Below, piece by piece: positions 1 through 10,169 of a DNA stretch of 64,000 bases (position 1 is the first letter of the stretch; each line of letters opens with the position of its first letter). Source of the stretch: Sphingomonas panacis (GTDB lineage: Bacteria > Pseudomonadota > Alphaproteobacteria > Sphingomonadales > Sphingomonadaceae); assembly GCF_001717955.1 (NCBI RefSeq), contig NZ_CP014168.1, positions 1,488,001-1,552,000 of the forward strand, in the 5' to 3' direction. The notes under the pieces are model-generated. The model saw only the letters and a list, made by a program, of their open reading frames with translations. It made no database searches and was not told the DNA's origin. Position numbers and translations under genes: made by a program.

Positions 1-1
1 C

Positions 2-1465
2 GACCGCCGCTTCCGCGATTCGCGCTGGCACGAGAACCCTGTGTTCGACTGGATTCGGCAGAGCTATTTCCTGCTCTCCGATCATCTGCTGCGCGCGGTC
101 GAGTCGATCGAGGGGGTCGAGGGCAAGCAGAAGGACCAGCTTCGCTTCGCCACGCGCGCCTTCATCGACGCGATGAGCCCGAGCAACTTCCCCACCACCA
201 ACCCGCAGGTGCTGGAGAAGACGATCGAGACGCGCGGCGAGAATCTCGTCAAGGGCTTGCAGAACATGCTCGCCGACATCGCGAAGGGGCAGATGACCCA
301 GGTCGCGCCGGGCGCGTTCGAGCTTGGCCGCAACCTCGCCGTCACCCCCGGCAAGGTGATCCACCGCACGCCACTCTACGAGCTGATCCAGTACGCGCCG
401 ACCACGCCCAATGTGCTCAAGACGCCGATCGTGATCTTCCCGCCGTGGATCAACCGCTTCTACATCCTCGATCTCACGCCCGAGAAGAGCTTCGTGCGCT
501 GGGCGGTCGATCAGGGCATCACCGTGTTCATGGTGTCGTGGAAATCGGCCGACGCCAGCATGAAGGACGTGGTGTGGGACGATTATGTCGCCGCGCAGAT
601 CGATGCGGTCGAGGCGATTCGCGCCGCGCTCAAGGTCGAACGGGTCCATGCGATCGGCTATTGCGTGGCGGGCACCACGCTCGCCGCCACGCTCGCGGTG
701 CTGGCGGCGCGGGGCCAGGCCGATATCGTCGCGAGCGCGACCTTCTTCACGGCCCAGGTCGATTTCGCCGATGCGGGCGAATTGCTCCACTTCGTCGACG
801 ATACCCAGCTCGCGATGTTCAAGGACCTGACGCCGGACGGCTATCTCGACGGGCGCTACATGGCGGCGACCTTCAACCTGCTGCGCGGGCGCGACCTGAT
901 CTGGAACTATGTCACCAACAATTATCTGCTCGGCAATGATTACGCGCCGTTCGACCTGCTCCACTGGAACAGCGACACCACCAACCTGCCGGCGAAATGG
1001 CATCTGAGCTACCTGACCGATCTGTACCGCGACAATCGGCTCGCCACCCCCGGCGCGCTGAGCGTGGGCGGCACGCCGATCGATCTCGGTCTGATCGAGA
1101 CGCCCGCCTACGTACAGGCAGGCCGCGAGGACCATATCGCGCCCGCGGAAAGCGTGTGGAAGATGACCGGGCATCTCAACGGGCCGATTCGCTTCGTGCT
1201 GGCCGGATCGGGGCATATCGCCGGCGTGGTCAACCACCCCGATGCGAACAAATACCAATATTGGAGCGGCGCGGAACCAAAGGGCACGCTGGAGGATTTC
1301 CTCGCCGCGGCGCACGAAACCAAGGGTAGCTGGTGGCCCGACTGGGCCGCGTGGCTTCGCGCGATAGATCCCGCGACGGTACGCGCGACCGGGCCACGCA
1401 AACCGGGTGCGGGAAGCGCGAAGGCGCTCGAAGACGCGCCGGGTCGTTACGTGCGCGAAAGGTAA
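2..1465 (+). CDS. phaC: Class I poly(3-hydroxyalkanoate) synthase, 5' end outside window
   Basis: Polymerises 3-hydroxyacyl-CoA into PHA on the surface of storage granules. The frame is open from base 2, and the residues before the first in-window start codon (GTG at 41) already look like PhaC, so the gene begins before the window. The alpha/beta-hydrolase core has the modified lipase box GYCVAG with the catalytic Cys (codon 662-664). A later Asp (GREDHIAP) and His (GSGHIAGVVN) complete the triad. The tryptophan-rich C-terminus is typical. A phasin follows on the same strand, which fits a PHA locus. Confident of family; class I is inferred from the single-chain form and sequence type. Confidence 0.95.
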   Translation, partial: DRRFRDSRWHENPVFDWIRQSYFLLSDHLLRAVESIEGVEGKQKDQLRFATRAFIDAMSPSNFPTTNPQVLEKTIETRGENLVKGLQNMLADIAKGQMTQVAPGAFELGRNLAVTPGKVIHRTPLYELIQYAPTTPNVLKTPIVIFPPWINRFYILDLTPEKSFVRWAVDQGITVFMVSWKSADASMKDVVWDDYVAAQIDAVEAIRAALKVERVHAIGYCVAGTTLAATLAVLAARGQADIVASATFFTAQVDFADAGELLHFVDDTQLAMFKDLTPDGYLDGRYMAATFNLLRGRDLIWNYVTNNYLLGNDYAPFDLLHWNSDTTNLPAKWHLSYLTDLYRDNRLATPGALSVGGTPIDLGLIETPAYVQAGREDHIAPAESVWKMTGHLNGPIRFVLAGSGHIAGVVNHPDANKYQYWSGAEPKGTLEDFLAAAHETKGSWWPDWAAWLRAIDPATVRATGPRKPGAGSAKALEDAPGRYVRER

Positions 1466-1507
1466 AGCGCCTCCGATTTGTCTGTGTTATCGTAATGAAC
1501 ATTGCAG

Positions 1508-1532
1508 CATGACAGTCATGTTGCACTGCAAC
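1508..1532. promoter_or_regulatory. Double palindrome, candidate PhaR-type operator
   Basis: Two perfect 13-bp palindromes share a base: CATGACAGTCATG (1508-1520) and GTTGCACTGCAAC (1520-1532). The second is TGC-rich, the kind of sequence bound by PhaR repressors of phasin genes in other Alphaproteobacteria. They sit just upstream of the predicted phasin -35 box. The binding protein is inferred; no phaR gene is in the window. Confidence 0.5.
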
Positions 1533-1539
1533 AAACTTC

Positions 1540-1568
1540 TTGCGATCTTCGGCCAACTTGTCTATATT
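1540..1568 (+). promoter_or_regulatory. Sigma-70-type promoter for the phasin gene
   Basis: TTGCGA (1540-1545) and TATATT (1563-1568) are separated by 17 bp, a good housekeeping promoter in an otherwise G+C-rich region. The predicted start site lies about 25 nt before the phasin ATG. Confidence 0.6.
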
Positions 1569-1599
1569 GCATGGCAGCAAAACGGCAGGAGACGTTGAT

Positions 1600-2427
1600 A
1601 TGGCCGGTGATATTCCCAAGCCCGCCGCGCGCGGCAAGGGGCCGAACAAGCCGGCCGTGCCGACGCCCCCGATCGCAGCCACCGCGCCGGCGCCGCTCAA
1701 GCCGGTCGTCTCGGCAAAGCCGCTCAAGCCAGGAGCGTCGAAACCCGCGCCCAAGGCCAAGCTGCCCGCGCCGATGCTGCCCCAACCGGTCGCCGCCAAG
1801 GCCGCCGAACCGGCACCGACCCTAGCCGTACCAATGGTCCCGGCCGCGGTCGTGCCGGAGATCACGCCGGCGCCCAAACCGGCCGCCGCCGCACCCGAAC
1901 CCGTCGCTGCGCCGGAGCCTTTCGTTTCTACCCAGCAGCCCCCAGCCCCGGAACTGTCTTCCGCGGCGATCTCGCACAAGGAAAACACCATGGAAGCCAC
2001 GATCCAGGACGCCACCACCAAGACCCAGGCTCTGTTCGGCGATGCCAATGAGCGCGCCAAGGCCGCTTTCGAGAAGAGCACCAAGATGTTCGAAGAGATC
2101 AACGCGTTCGGCAAGGGCAACATCGAAGCCGTCGTCGAATCGAGCAAGATCGCGGCCAAGGGCCTCGAATCGTTCGGTCAGGAAGCTGCCGATTACACGC
2201 GCAAGCAGTTCGAAGGCGCGACCGCGATGATGAAGAGCTTCGCATCGGTGAAGTCGCCGACCGAGCTGTTCAAGCTCCAGAGCGACTATTTCCGCCAGTC
2301 GTTCGACTCGCTCGTCGCCGAATCGTCGAAGCACACCGAAGCGATGCTCAAGCTGGCCGGCGAAGTCGCCCAGCCGCTGTCGAACCGCGTCGCGCTCGCC
2401 GCCGAAAAGGCCAAGATCGCAGCGTAA
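1600..2427 (+). CDS. Phasin family protein with Pro/Ala-rich N-terminal extension
   Basis: A 275-aa PHA granule-coat protein. Start ATG 1600 has a CAGGAG-like ribosome site. Residues 1-130 are low-complexity Pro/Ala/Lys repeats. The phasin domain occupies roughly the last 145 residues (helical, rich in Ala/Glu/Lys, with a FKLQSDYFRQSFD motif typical of the family). An internal ATG at 1990 is preceded at good spacing by AAGGAAA (1978-1984). It would give a 145-aa protein of ordinary phasin length, so two products are possible. It follows phaC and ends at a strong terminator. Confidence 0.9.
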   Translation: MAGDIPKPAARGKGPNKPAVPTPPIAATAPAPLKPVVSAKPLKPGASKPAPKAKLPAPMLPQPVAAKAAEPAPTLAVPMVPAAVVPEITPAPKPAAAAPEPVAAPEPFVSTQQPPAPELSSAAISHKENTMEATIQDATTKTQALFGDANERAKAAFEKSTKMFEEINAFGKGNIEAVVESSKIAAKGLESFGQEAADYTRKQFEGATAMMKSFASVKSPTELFKLQSDYFRQSFDSLVAESSKHTEAMLKLAGEVAQPLSNRVALAAEKAKIAA

Positions 2428-2447
2428 CCGCTGACGTTCGGGTTACG

Positions 2448-2479
2448 AAAGGGGCCGCCCGCGAGGGCGGCCCCTTTTT
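2448..2479 (+). terminator. Rho-independent terminator of the phasin gene
   Basis: GGGGCCGCCC, a GCGA loop and GGGCGGCCCC are followed by five T. The hairpin starts about 20 bp after the phasin stop. Confidence 0.9.
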
Positions 2480-2577
2480 CGTGCGTGGCGTGAAGGAGAT
2501 CGTGCGCGCCACACCTCTTCGTCCCGAGCGAAACCGAGGGACAGATCACAGCGCCAGCGTGCGATTGGCACCCTCAA

Positions 2578-2663
2578 CCCCGTTCGTGCTGAGCGCAGTC
2601 GAAGCACGTGCCTCAAGCGCGGCGCCCGTGACACGCACTTCGACTAGGCTCAGTGCGACCGGG
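2578..2663. repeat. REP-like palindromic repeat, type A
   Basis: Arms CCGTTCGTGCTGAGC... and an imperfect inverted copy ...GCTCAGTGCGACCGGG flank a variable middle. This is the family found repeatedly between genes here. This copy carries the GAGCGCAGTCG variant, the same sequence that the IS110 element interrupts at 16193/17351. The gene-free stretch 2480-2824 holds only this, the type B repeat and a short CCCGAGCGAAACCGAGGG motif near 2523. Confidence 0.8.
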
Positions 2664-2692
2664 TTGAAGGTGCATGACGCCAAGCCATCCGT

Positions 2693-2765
2693 TCTCCCGC
2701 GAAAGCGGGAGTCCAGAGCGGCAAACGTAACGCGTGTGGCCCTGGACTCCCGCTTTCGCGGGAGA
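2693..2765. repeat. Inverted repeat, type B
   Basis: CTCCCGCGAAAGCGGGAG, itself a hairpin, plus GTCCAG lies in inverted orientation to CTGGACTCCCGCTTTCGCGG, about 26 bp apart. It is a dispersed palindromic element between convergent phasin and murA genes. Confidence 0.8.
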
Positions 2766-2824
2766 CCGGGTCAGGGACGGTCGTTCCTGGCTATTCGTAT
2801 AGGCCGCGTGAGACCGCGAACCGA

Positions 2825-4108
2825 TCAACCGTCGCCGGCGCGCTCGATATCCGCGCCGACCGCGCTCAGTTTCTCTTCGAGGCGCTCATAGCCGCGATCG
2901 AGGTGATACACGCGCGCCACCTGAGTCTCGCCCTCCGCAGCCAGGCCGGCGAGGATCAGGCTCATCGACGCGCGCAGGTCGGTCGCCATCACCGGCGCGC
3001 CGACCAGCTTGGTCACGCCGCGCACGACGGCGGTCCGGCCCGAGACGTGGATGTCCGCGCCCATCCGCGCCAGCTCGGGCACGTGCATGTAGCGATTCTC
3101 GAAGATCGTCTCGGTCAGCACGCTCGCGCCGTTGGCGAGCGTCAGCATCGCCATGAACTGCGCCTGCATGTCGGTGGCGAAGCCGGGGAAGGGCGCGGTG
3201 GAGAGCGTCAGCGGCTGGAGCCGCTCCGGCGCGGCGACGTGCAGGATGTTGCCGCGCTCCTCCACCGTCACGCCAGCGGCGACCAGCGCCGCGATCGTCG
3301 CGCGCATGTCCTCGGGCACGACGCCGACCAGATCGAGCGTGCCGCCGGTGATCGCCGCCGCGCAGGCATAGCTGCCTGCTTCGATCCGGTCGGGCATCAC
3401 CGCATAGGTCGCGCCGTGCAGCCGGTCGACTCCGGTGATCTCGAGCGTCTCGGTGCCGATCCCGCTGATCTTCGCGCCCATCGCCACCAGGCAGTTGCAC
3501 AGATCGACGATCTCGGGCTCACGCGCGGCATTGCCGATCCGCGACACGCCGCGCGCGGTCGTCGCCGCCATCACCGCATTCTCGGTCGCGCCGACCGACA
3601 CGATCGGGAACACGTAATCGCCGCCCGCCAGCCGCCCGCCCGGCGCGGTCGCCTTCACATAGCCCGCCGCCAGCTCGATCTCGGCGCCGAGCGCTTCGAG
3701 CGCCTTGAGGTGGAGGTCGATCGGCCGGTTGCCGATCGCGCAGCCGCCCGGCAGCGACACCGTCGCCTCGCCCGCGCGGCCGACCAGCGGCCCCAGCACG
3801 AGGATCGACGCGCGCATCTTGCGCACGATGTCATAGGGCGCCTCGGTAGAGGTCAGCTTGCCCGCCCGGATCGTCATGACCCGGCCGAAATCCTCGGGGC
3901 GCGCGCCCTCGATCTGGGTCGAGGCGCCGAGCTGGTTGAGCAGATGCCCGAAGCTGTCGACGTCGGCGAGCCGCGGCAGGTTGCGCAGCGTCAGCGGTTC
4001 CTCGGTCAGCAGCGCACACGGCATCAGCGTCAGGGCGGCGTTCTTGGCACCGGAGATGGGGAGGCGGCCTGACAGGCGCTTGCCGCCGCGAATGATGATG
4101 CGATCCAT
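2825..4108 (-). CDS. murA: UDP-N-acetylglucosamine 1-carboxyvinyltransferase
   Basis: First committed step of peptidoglycan precursor synthesis: transfers enolpyruvate from PEP to UDP-GlcNAc in the cytoplasm. The 427 aa match the usual length. Start ATG 4108 gives the standard N-terminus [14 protein letters not shown]; an upstream in-frame extension is not conserved-looking. The fosfomycin-reactive Cys is present at residue 123 ([10 protein letters not shown]). Transcribed alone, convergent with the phasin gene and divergent from a Crp/Fnr regulator. Confidence 0.96.
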   Translation of the reverse strand: MDRIIIRGGKRLSGRLPISGAKNAALTLMPCALLTEEPLTLRNLPRLADVDSFGHLLNQLGASTQIEGARPEDFGRVMTIRAGKLTSTEAPYDIVRKMRASILVLGPLVGRAGEATVSLPGGCAIGNRPIDLHLKALEALGAEIELAAGYVKATAPGGRLAGGDYVFPIVSVGATENAVMAATTARGVSRIGNAAREPEIVDLCNCLVAMGAKISGIGTETLEITGVDRLHGATYAVMPDRIEAGSYACAAAITGGTLDLVGVVPEDMRATIAALVAAGVTVEERGNILHVAAPERLQPLTLSTAPFPGFATDMQAQFMAMLTLANGASVLTETIFENRYMHVPELARMGADIHVSGRTAVVRGVTKLVGAPVMATDLRASMSLILAGLAAEGETQVARVYHLDRGYERLEEKLSAVGADIERAGDG

Positions 4109-4248
4109 CCGCCGCTCATATCGCCTCGCCTCGCGCGCGCAAGCCGGGCCGGTGCTTAGATCCGGAATGGGTCGGCTTTGAGACACGCTTGATCGACTTT
4201 AATGCACTGAATTTACGGCAATGCTTTGAACGGTGGACCAGTGGGGGA

Positions 4249-4995
4249 ATGTTACGCGTGCCTGGCAGTCGTTTCGCCGACCGTCTCAACGACATGGTCG
4301 TGCTGACGGACATTGAATATCAAGCCCTTGAGCGTCTGGAGCAACGGGAACGGCATCTGCGCCGCGGCGTCACGCTGCAGCGCGAGAACGACCGCGTCGG
4401 CGAAGTGTACGTGCTGCGCAGCGGGCAGATGATGAGTTCGGTGCTGCTCGACGATGGCAGCCGGCAGATCCTGCGGATCCATTCCGCGGGCGATCTGCTC
4501 GCCGTCTCGAACCTGGTCTACGATGTCGCGCCGGAGACGATCACCGCTTTGTCCGACTGCACCGTCGCGCCGTTCGAACGCGCCGCGCTCAGCGCGTTGC
4601 TGGTCGCGCATCCGCGCCTCGCCGCGCTGATCCTCGTCTACAGCCAGATCGAGCGCGCCGCGCTGACCGACCGGCTGGCGGCGCTCGGCCGCACCTCCGC
4701 CAAGGCGCGCGTCGCGGCGGTCCTTATCGAGATGCGCAGCCGCGCGGGCAGGCTCGACAACAGCGTCGGTGACAGCTTCGCGCTCGGGCTGACTCAGGAG
4801 GAGATCGGCGACGCCACCGGCCTCACCGCCGTCCACGTCAACCGCATGTTGCGCCAGTTGGAGGAGGAAGGATTGATCGCACGCGAAGCCGGCCGGGTCC
4901 GTTTCCTCGACGAGCGCGCGCTGGCCCGCGCGTCGAACTTCGTCGATCGCTATGAAAGGCTCGATCTCGGCTGGCTGCCCGAGTCGCGGGGGTAG
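4249..4995 (+). CDS. Crp/Fnr family transcriptional regulator
   Basis: 248 aa. An N-terminal cyclic-nucleotide-binding-like beta roll (about residues 20-130, EVYVLRSGQMMSSVLLDDG) is followed by a long helix and a Crp-type winged helix (LTQEEIGDATGLTAVHVNR, about 185-205). No N-terminal Fnr cysteine cluster is seen, so an iron-sulfur oxygen sensor is unlikely; the ligand is unknown. Start ATG 4249 was chosen over a TTG at 4189 because the added residues do not look conserved. The downstream neighbour is convergent clpS. Confidence 0.88.
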   Translation: MLRVPGSRFADRLNDMVVLTDIEYQALERLEQRERHLRRGVTLQRENDRVGEVYVLRSGQMMSSVLLDDGSRQILRIHSAGDLLAVSNLVYDVAPETITALSDCTVAPFERAALSALLVAHPRLAALILVYSQIERAALTDRLAALGRTSAKARVAAVLIEMRSRAGRLDNSVGDSFALGLTQEEIGDATGLTAVHVNRMLRQLEEEGLIAREAGRVRFLDERALARASNFVDRYERLDLGWLPESRG

Positions 4996-5030
4996 CGGCG
5001 CGGTCGGACCCTAATCCAGCCCCCTAAACC

Positions 5031-5113
5031 CGTCATCCCAGCGCAAGCTGGGATCTTTGTGGGGCGGGCCGAGCGTTTCAACGAAACAGACCCCAGCGTG
5101 CGCTGGGGTGACG
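5031..5113. repeat. Inverted repeat, type C
   Basis: CGTCATCCCAGCGCAAGCTG and GATCT are mirrored by AGACCCCAGCGTGCGCTGGG and GTGACG. Each arm also folds on itself. It lies between the convergent regulator and clpS genes, where it could act as a bidirectional transcription barrier. Confidence 0.75.
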
Positions 5114-5123
5114 TCGGGGAAAG

Positions 5124-5477
5124 TTACGCCTTCTCCAGCATGCATTGCAGCGGATGCTGGTTCTGCCGTGCGAACTCGGTCACCTGCGCGACCTTGGTCT
5201 CGGCGACCTCGTAGCTGAAGATTCCGCACACCCCGACCCCCTTCTGGTGGACATGGAGCATCACCCGAGTCGCCGCCTCCATGTCCATGCGGAAGAAGCG
5301 CTGGAGCACGAGAACGACGAACTCCATCGGCGTGTAATCGTCGTTGAGCAGCAGGACGCGGTAGGGCGTCGGCTGCTTGGTGCGGGCACGCGTGCGAGTC
5401 GCGACACCGAGCCCGGTGCCGTCGTCATCGCCGTCCGTATGCTCGGCCATCGTCGTGGGGTGTGGTGTGTCGATCAT
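5124..5477 (-). CDS. clpS: ATP-dependent Clp protease adaptor ClpS
   Basis: Delivers N-degron substrates to ClpAP. The core [19 protein letters not shown] and the [11 protein letters not shown] segment are diagnostic. ATG 5477 gives 117 aa; ATG 5450 (108 aa, [10 protein letters not shown]) is an equal alternative, since neither has a clear ribosome site. Further upstream in-frame codons come from a palindromic repeat and are not counted. clpA is not next to it, unlike many bacteria. Confidence 0.93.
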   Translation of the reverse strand: MIDTPHPTTMAEHTDGDDDGTGLGVATRTRARTKQPTPYRVLLLNDDYTPMEFVVLVLQRFFRMDMEAATRVMLHVHQKGVGVCGIFSYEVAETKVAQVTEFARQNQHPLQCMLEKA

Positions 5478-5548
5478 GGCGAAGCGAAAATATGGCATCG
5501 CACGGGCCAAGGGCAAGGGGGTCTTGAGCGCCAGCCCTGTTTTTACCA

Positions 5549-5630
5549 ACCGTTCGGGCTGAGCTTGTCGAAGCCCGTGCCCGGGGCGGTGTGCTTGGGG
5601 CACGTGCTTCGACAGGCTCAGCACGAACGC
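5549..5630. repeat. REP-like palindromic repeat, type A
   Basis: CCGTTCGGGCTGAGCTTGTC is mirrored by GACAGGCTCAGCACGAACG. It lies between aspC and clpS. Confidence 0.85.
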
Positions 5631-5637
5631 AGGAGGC

Positions 5638-6870
<1,233 letters not shown>

Positions 6871-8646
6871 CTATAGACTGGCCTTCGCACGCTTCGCAAC
6901 CGTTACGACCGCCGGAATCAGCCCACGCAGCGCGTTGCCGATGAAGAAGCCATCCGTAAGGTCGGCGGCGGTCAACTCGCCCTCGATCGCCTTGCCCTCG
7001 GCGATCAGCGTCTCGCGCAGCACGCCCGGCAGCAGCCCGCGCGCCAGCGGCGGCGTCACCAGCACGCCGCCGCGCGCCACGAACAGCGAGGTGAAACTCC
7101 CCTCGGTCAGCGCGCCCGAAGGATCGGCGAACACCACCTCGAACGCGCCCGACTCGGCGCGCGCCCGGTCGTAAAAGCCGCGGTCGGTGGTCTTGTGGCG
7201 CAGGCGAAAGTCGTGGCGGTCGACCGGCAGCGGCACGACAGCGACCGCCACCGGGCCGGCCGACGCGGGCGGCAGCGGCGTTACCTCGATCGCGATCGCG
7301 CCGCTCTTCGCGAGCAGCAGGCGCAGCCGGCGCGGTTCGCGCAACCGGAAGGTCGCCGCCTGAAGCTCGTTGCGCACGCTATGCCGGTCGAACCCGAAGG
7401 CGAACGCGGCGGCGCTCGCCTGCAACCGCGCGAGATGGCGTTCGAGCTGCGCCACCCCCGTCAGCGGATCGAAGGTCATCGTCTCGATCAAATCGAAACC
7501 GGGGCCGGGCGTGGCGAGAAAGGCGCTCTTGGTGTGAGTCTCGGCCCATTCGTCGGCCACGCGCGAATCGGCGACGATGCCGCCGCCCACCCCGAACGTC
7601 GCCGTTTCCGCGCCGTCCATCAGCGTCAACGTGCGGATCGCGACGTTGAACGCGGCGTCGCCGTCCGCGTCGATCCGCCCGATCGCGCCGGTGTACACGT
7701 CGCGCGGGGCCTGCTCGATCGCGTCGATCACCTGCATCGCGCGCAGCTTGGGCGCGCCCGTGATCGATCCGCACGGGAACAGCGCCGCCAGCACGTCGAT
7801 CGCGTCGCGCCCGTCGGCAAGCTCGGCGGTGACGGTCGAGACGAGCTGGTGGAGCGTCGGATAGCGCTCGACCGCGAACAGATCGGGCACCGCGACGCTG
7901 CCCGGCGTGGCGACGCGGGCGAGGTCGTTGCGCATCAGGTCGACGATCATCAGATTCTCGGCGCGCTGCTTGGGATCGGCGGCGAGGCCGGCGGCGAGGC
8001 GCTCGTCCTCCGCCGGCGTCGCGCCCCGCCGCGCGGTGCCCTTCATCGGCCGGCAGCGCAGATCGCGCCCCGACAGCGCGAAGAACGATTCGGGCGACAG
8101 CGACAGCAGCCAGCGCGCGCCGTCGTTCACCAGCGCGCCGAACCCGCCCTTCGCGCGCCCGCGCAGTTGCGCATACACCGCGCGGCGGTCGCCCCGCACC
8201 GGCACGGTCGCCGGGTAGGTGAGGTTGGCCTGATAGATATCGCCCGCGACGATCCACTCGCGCACCCGGTCGAACCGCGCGGCATAGTCGGCGAACCCGA
8301 TCGCCGGCACCGGCGCGCCGATCCACGCCCCCGCCGGATCGGGCAGCAGCGCGGCCACGTCGGCGATATCGTCCCAGCGTTCGAACAGCCCGAACCACAA
8401 CAGCGGGGCGTCCGTCTCGGGCGGATCGCCCAACACCGGCTCGAACGCCGCCGCCGCCTCATAAGCGAGATACCCCGCGGCATGCAGCCCGGCGCGCTGG
8501 CCCGCCCGTACTGCCGCCAGCGCCGGCGAGACCTCGGCGATGCGGTGCGCCACCACGATCCGCACCGGGTCGCGATACAGCCGCGCGCCCTCGCCAATAT
8601 CACTGGCGTCGTCGAGCAGGACGAAAGGGGCGTCAAGCGGCAGCAT
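6871..8646 (-). CDS. pabB: Aminodeoxychorismate synthase component I fused to aminodeoxychorismate lyase (PabB-PabC)
   Basis: 591 aa, two enzymes of 4-aminobenzoate synthesis for folate. The chorismate-binding PabB part covers about residues 60-370 (PCGSITGAPKLRAMQ and a late IRTLTLMDG segment). The PLP-dependent lyase part covers about 390-591, with the HKTTDRGFYDRAR lysine region and LTEGSFTSLFV. The pair converts chorismate plus amino donor to 4-aminobenzoate and pyruvate. The glutaminase subunit PabA is not in the window. Such fusions are known in bacteria. Start ATG 8646 fits the MLPLDAPFVLLDD family N-terminus. Confidence 0.94.
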   Translation of the reverse strand: MLPLDAPFVLLDDASDIGEGARLYRDPVRIVVAHRIAEVSPALAAVRAGQRAGLHAAGYLAYEAAAAFEPVLGDPPETDAPLLWFGLFERWDDIADVAALLPDPAGAWIGAPVPAIGFADYAARFDRVREWIVAGDIYQANLTYPATVPVRGDRRAVYAQLRGRAKGGFGALVNDGARWLLSLSPESFFALSGRDLRCRPMKGTARRGATPAEDERLAAGLAADPKQRAENLMIVDLMRNDLARVATPGSVAVPDLFAVERYPTLHQLVSTVTAELADGRDAIDVLAALFPCGSITGAPKLRAMQVIDAIEQAPRDVYTGAIGRIDADGDAAFNVAIRTLTLMDGAETATFGVGGGIVADSRVADEWAETHTKSAFLATPGPGFDLIETMTFDPLTGVAQLERHLARLQASAAAFAFGFDRHSVRNELQAATFRLREPRRLRLLLAKSGAIAIEVTPLPPASAGPVAVAVVPLPVDRHDFRLRHKTTDRGFYDRARAESGAFEVVFADPSGALTEGSFTSLFVARGGVLVTPPLARGLLPGVLRETLIAEGKAIEGELTAADLTDGFFIGNALRGLIPAVVTVAKRAKASL

Positions 8647-8733
8647 GTCCCGCCGACAGATGCAGCGGTTATGCCCTCAGGGGCAAGCCCCGGCTCTTGT
8701 TCGCTTTTCTGATGGCTTCTATCTCGTCGGGAT

Positions 8734-9393
8734 ATGGCCAATCCCCCTCTCCGCGCGACGATCGTCCCGGTCACGCCGCTCCAGCAGAATTGCACCTTGT
8801 TCTGGTGTACCGAAACGATGCGCGGCGCGTTCGTCGATCCCGGCGGCGATCTCCCCAAATTGCGCGCGGCGGCGGCGCAGCACAATGTCACGGTCGAGAA
8901 GATCCTCGTCACCCACGGCCATATCGACCATTGCGGATCGGCTGGCCCGTTCGCGCAGGAACTCGGCGTGCCGATCGAGGGGCCGCACGAGGCCGACCGC
9001 TTCTGGATCGCCCGCCTCGCCGACGATGGCCGCAACTACGGCGTGCCCGGCACCCCGTTCGAGCCCGACCGCTGGCTGGACGATGGTGACTCAGTGACCG
9101 TCGGCAACCTCACACTCGACGTATACCATTGCCCCGGCCACACGCCGGGCCACGTCGTGTTCCACCACGCGCCCTCGAAACTGGCGATCGTCGGCGACGT
9201 GCTGTTCGCCGGCTCGATCGGCCGCACCGATTTTCCGCTGGGCAACCATCAGGATCTGCTCGACGCGATCGTCACCAAGCTCTGGCCGCTCGGCGACGAG
9301 ACCGCGTTCATCCCCGGCCACAACCAGATGAGCACCTTCGCCCAGGAACGCGCCAGCAACCCCTATGTGAGCGACGCCGCGCTGGCGGCATAA
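8734..9393 (+). CDS. MBL-fold metallo-hydrolase, YcbL / glyoxalase II-like
   Basis: 219 aa metallo-beta-lactamase-fold protein with the metal-binding motif THGHIDHCG, then CPGHTPGHVVF, GDVLFAGSIGRTDFP and a C-terminal IPGHNQMSTFAQER. It resembles the YcbL group of glyoxalase II-like thioester hydrolases. It is cytosolic (no signal peptide). Divergent from pabB-pabC with about 90 bp between starts. Confidence 0.9.
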   Translation: MANPPLRATIVPVTPLQQNCTLFWCTETMRGAFVDPGGDLPKLRAAAAQHNVTVEKILVTHGHIDHCGSAGPFAQELGVPIEGPHEADRFWIARLADDGRNYGVPGTPFEPDRWLDDGDSVTVGNLTLDVYHCPGHTPGHVVFHHAPSKLAIVGDVLFAGSIGRTDFPLGNHQDLLDAIVTKLWPLGDETAFIPGHNQMSTFAQERASNPYVSDAALAA

Positions 9394-9520
9394 TCCTCCC
9401 CCGCCAGGGGGAGGTGGCACGCGTAGCGTGACGGAGGGGGCGGATGCGGGATGGTCTCGGAGGTTCCGTGTCCTCCCCCTCCGTCTGCCTTTGGCGACAC
9501 CTCCCCCTGGCGGGGGAGGA
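9394..9520. repeat. Long inverted repeat, type D
   Basis: TCCTCCCCCGCCAGGGGGAG and a mirrored CTCCCCCTGGCGGGGGAGGA flank an inner pair GACGGAGGGGG / CCCCCTCCGTC. The whole 127 bp can fold into one long hairpin between convergent genes, immediately after the MBL stop codon. Confidence 0.85.
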
Positions 9521-9528
9521 AAGTCTGG

Positions 9529-9963
9529 TTACCGCACCCGAATCACCGTCTCCGTCACTTGCCGTCCCACCCCGCCGGTGAACGGCAGCGCCACCGCATA
9601 CACCGACAGCCCGAGCAGCACCGCGAAGGTCACGAACGTGCCCGCCTCGCGCCCGGTCGGCATGCCGTCCATGCCGAGCGCATGCGCGATTCGCGCGATC
9701 AGGAACACCGAGCTCACCGCCCACAGCCACACCGGGCTGCCGATCGAGACTTCGATCAGCGCGATCAGCATCAGCACGAACGGCGCATATTCGACGAAAT
9801 TGGCGTGCGCGCGCATCCGGCGGATCAGCGGCAGATTGCCGCCGTCGCCCAGCTCGACTCCGGTCTGGCGCCGGATCAGCCCGGTCCGCACCGCCAGCCA
9901 GAAGTTGATGATACCCGCCCCGCCGACGGCGGTGAGCGTGATCGGCAGCAGGACAGGCGCCAC
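9529..9963 (-). CDS. MAPEG family membrane protein
   Basis: 144 aa with four predicted membrane helices. The MAPEG pattern (glutathione/eicosanoid-metabolism-like integral membrane proteins) shows in FWLAVRTGLIRRQTGVELGD, MRAHANFVEYAPFVLMLIAL and the final helices. The start is GTG 9963 with AAGGA seven bases ahead; the longer upstream frame is not conserved-looking. The substrate in bacteria is generally unknown. Confidence 0.85.
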   Translation of the reverse strand: MAPVLLPITLTAVGGAGIINFWLAVRTGLIRRQTGVELGDGGNLPLIRRMRAHANFVEYAPFVLMLIALIEVSIGSPVWLWAVSSVFLIARIAHALGMDGMPTGREAGTFVTFAVLLGLSVYAVALPFTGGVGRQVTETVIRVR

Positions 9964-10013
9964 AATTTCATCCTTTTGTGAGAGGCCGGCGCTGTGCCAC
10001 GCTGCCTCCGAGC

Positions 10014-10041
10014 TTGCAACGCCGCGGAGAATCGCTATAGG
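10014..10041 (+). promoter_or_regulatory. Candidate promoter of the rpmF-plsX operon
   Basis: TTGCAA (10014-10019), a 16-bp spacer and TATAGG (10036-10041) lie about 130 bp upstream of rpmF. Moderate match to the sigma-70 consensus. Confidence 0.4.
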
Positions 10042-10169
10042 CGCGGTGCTTCGCGATGCGTTCGGCCGCAGGTGCCCCCGCGGCCGACTCCTAATCGTCG
10101 GTCGCTTGGGCTCGGGTCCGGGCGAATCGCCCCGAATCGAACACGCAACAAGCACAAGGTTTCGCCGAA

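Noticed and set aside
5549..5624. N-terminal extension of clpS starting [10 protein letters not shown]
   Set aside because: These codons are the palindromic repeat read as protein; similar peptides arise at other repeat copies. ClpS is taken from 5477.
9394..9520. CRISPR-like repeat structure
   Set aside because: One long inverted repeat, no direct repeats with regular spacers; no cas genes in the window.
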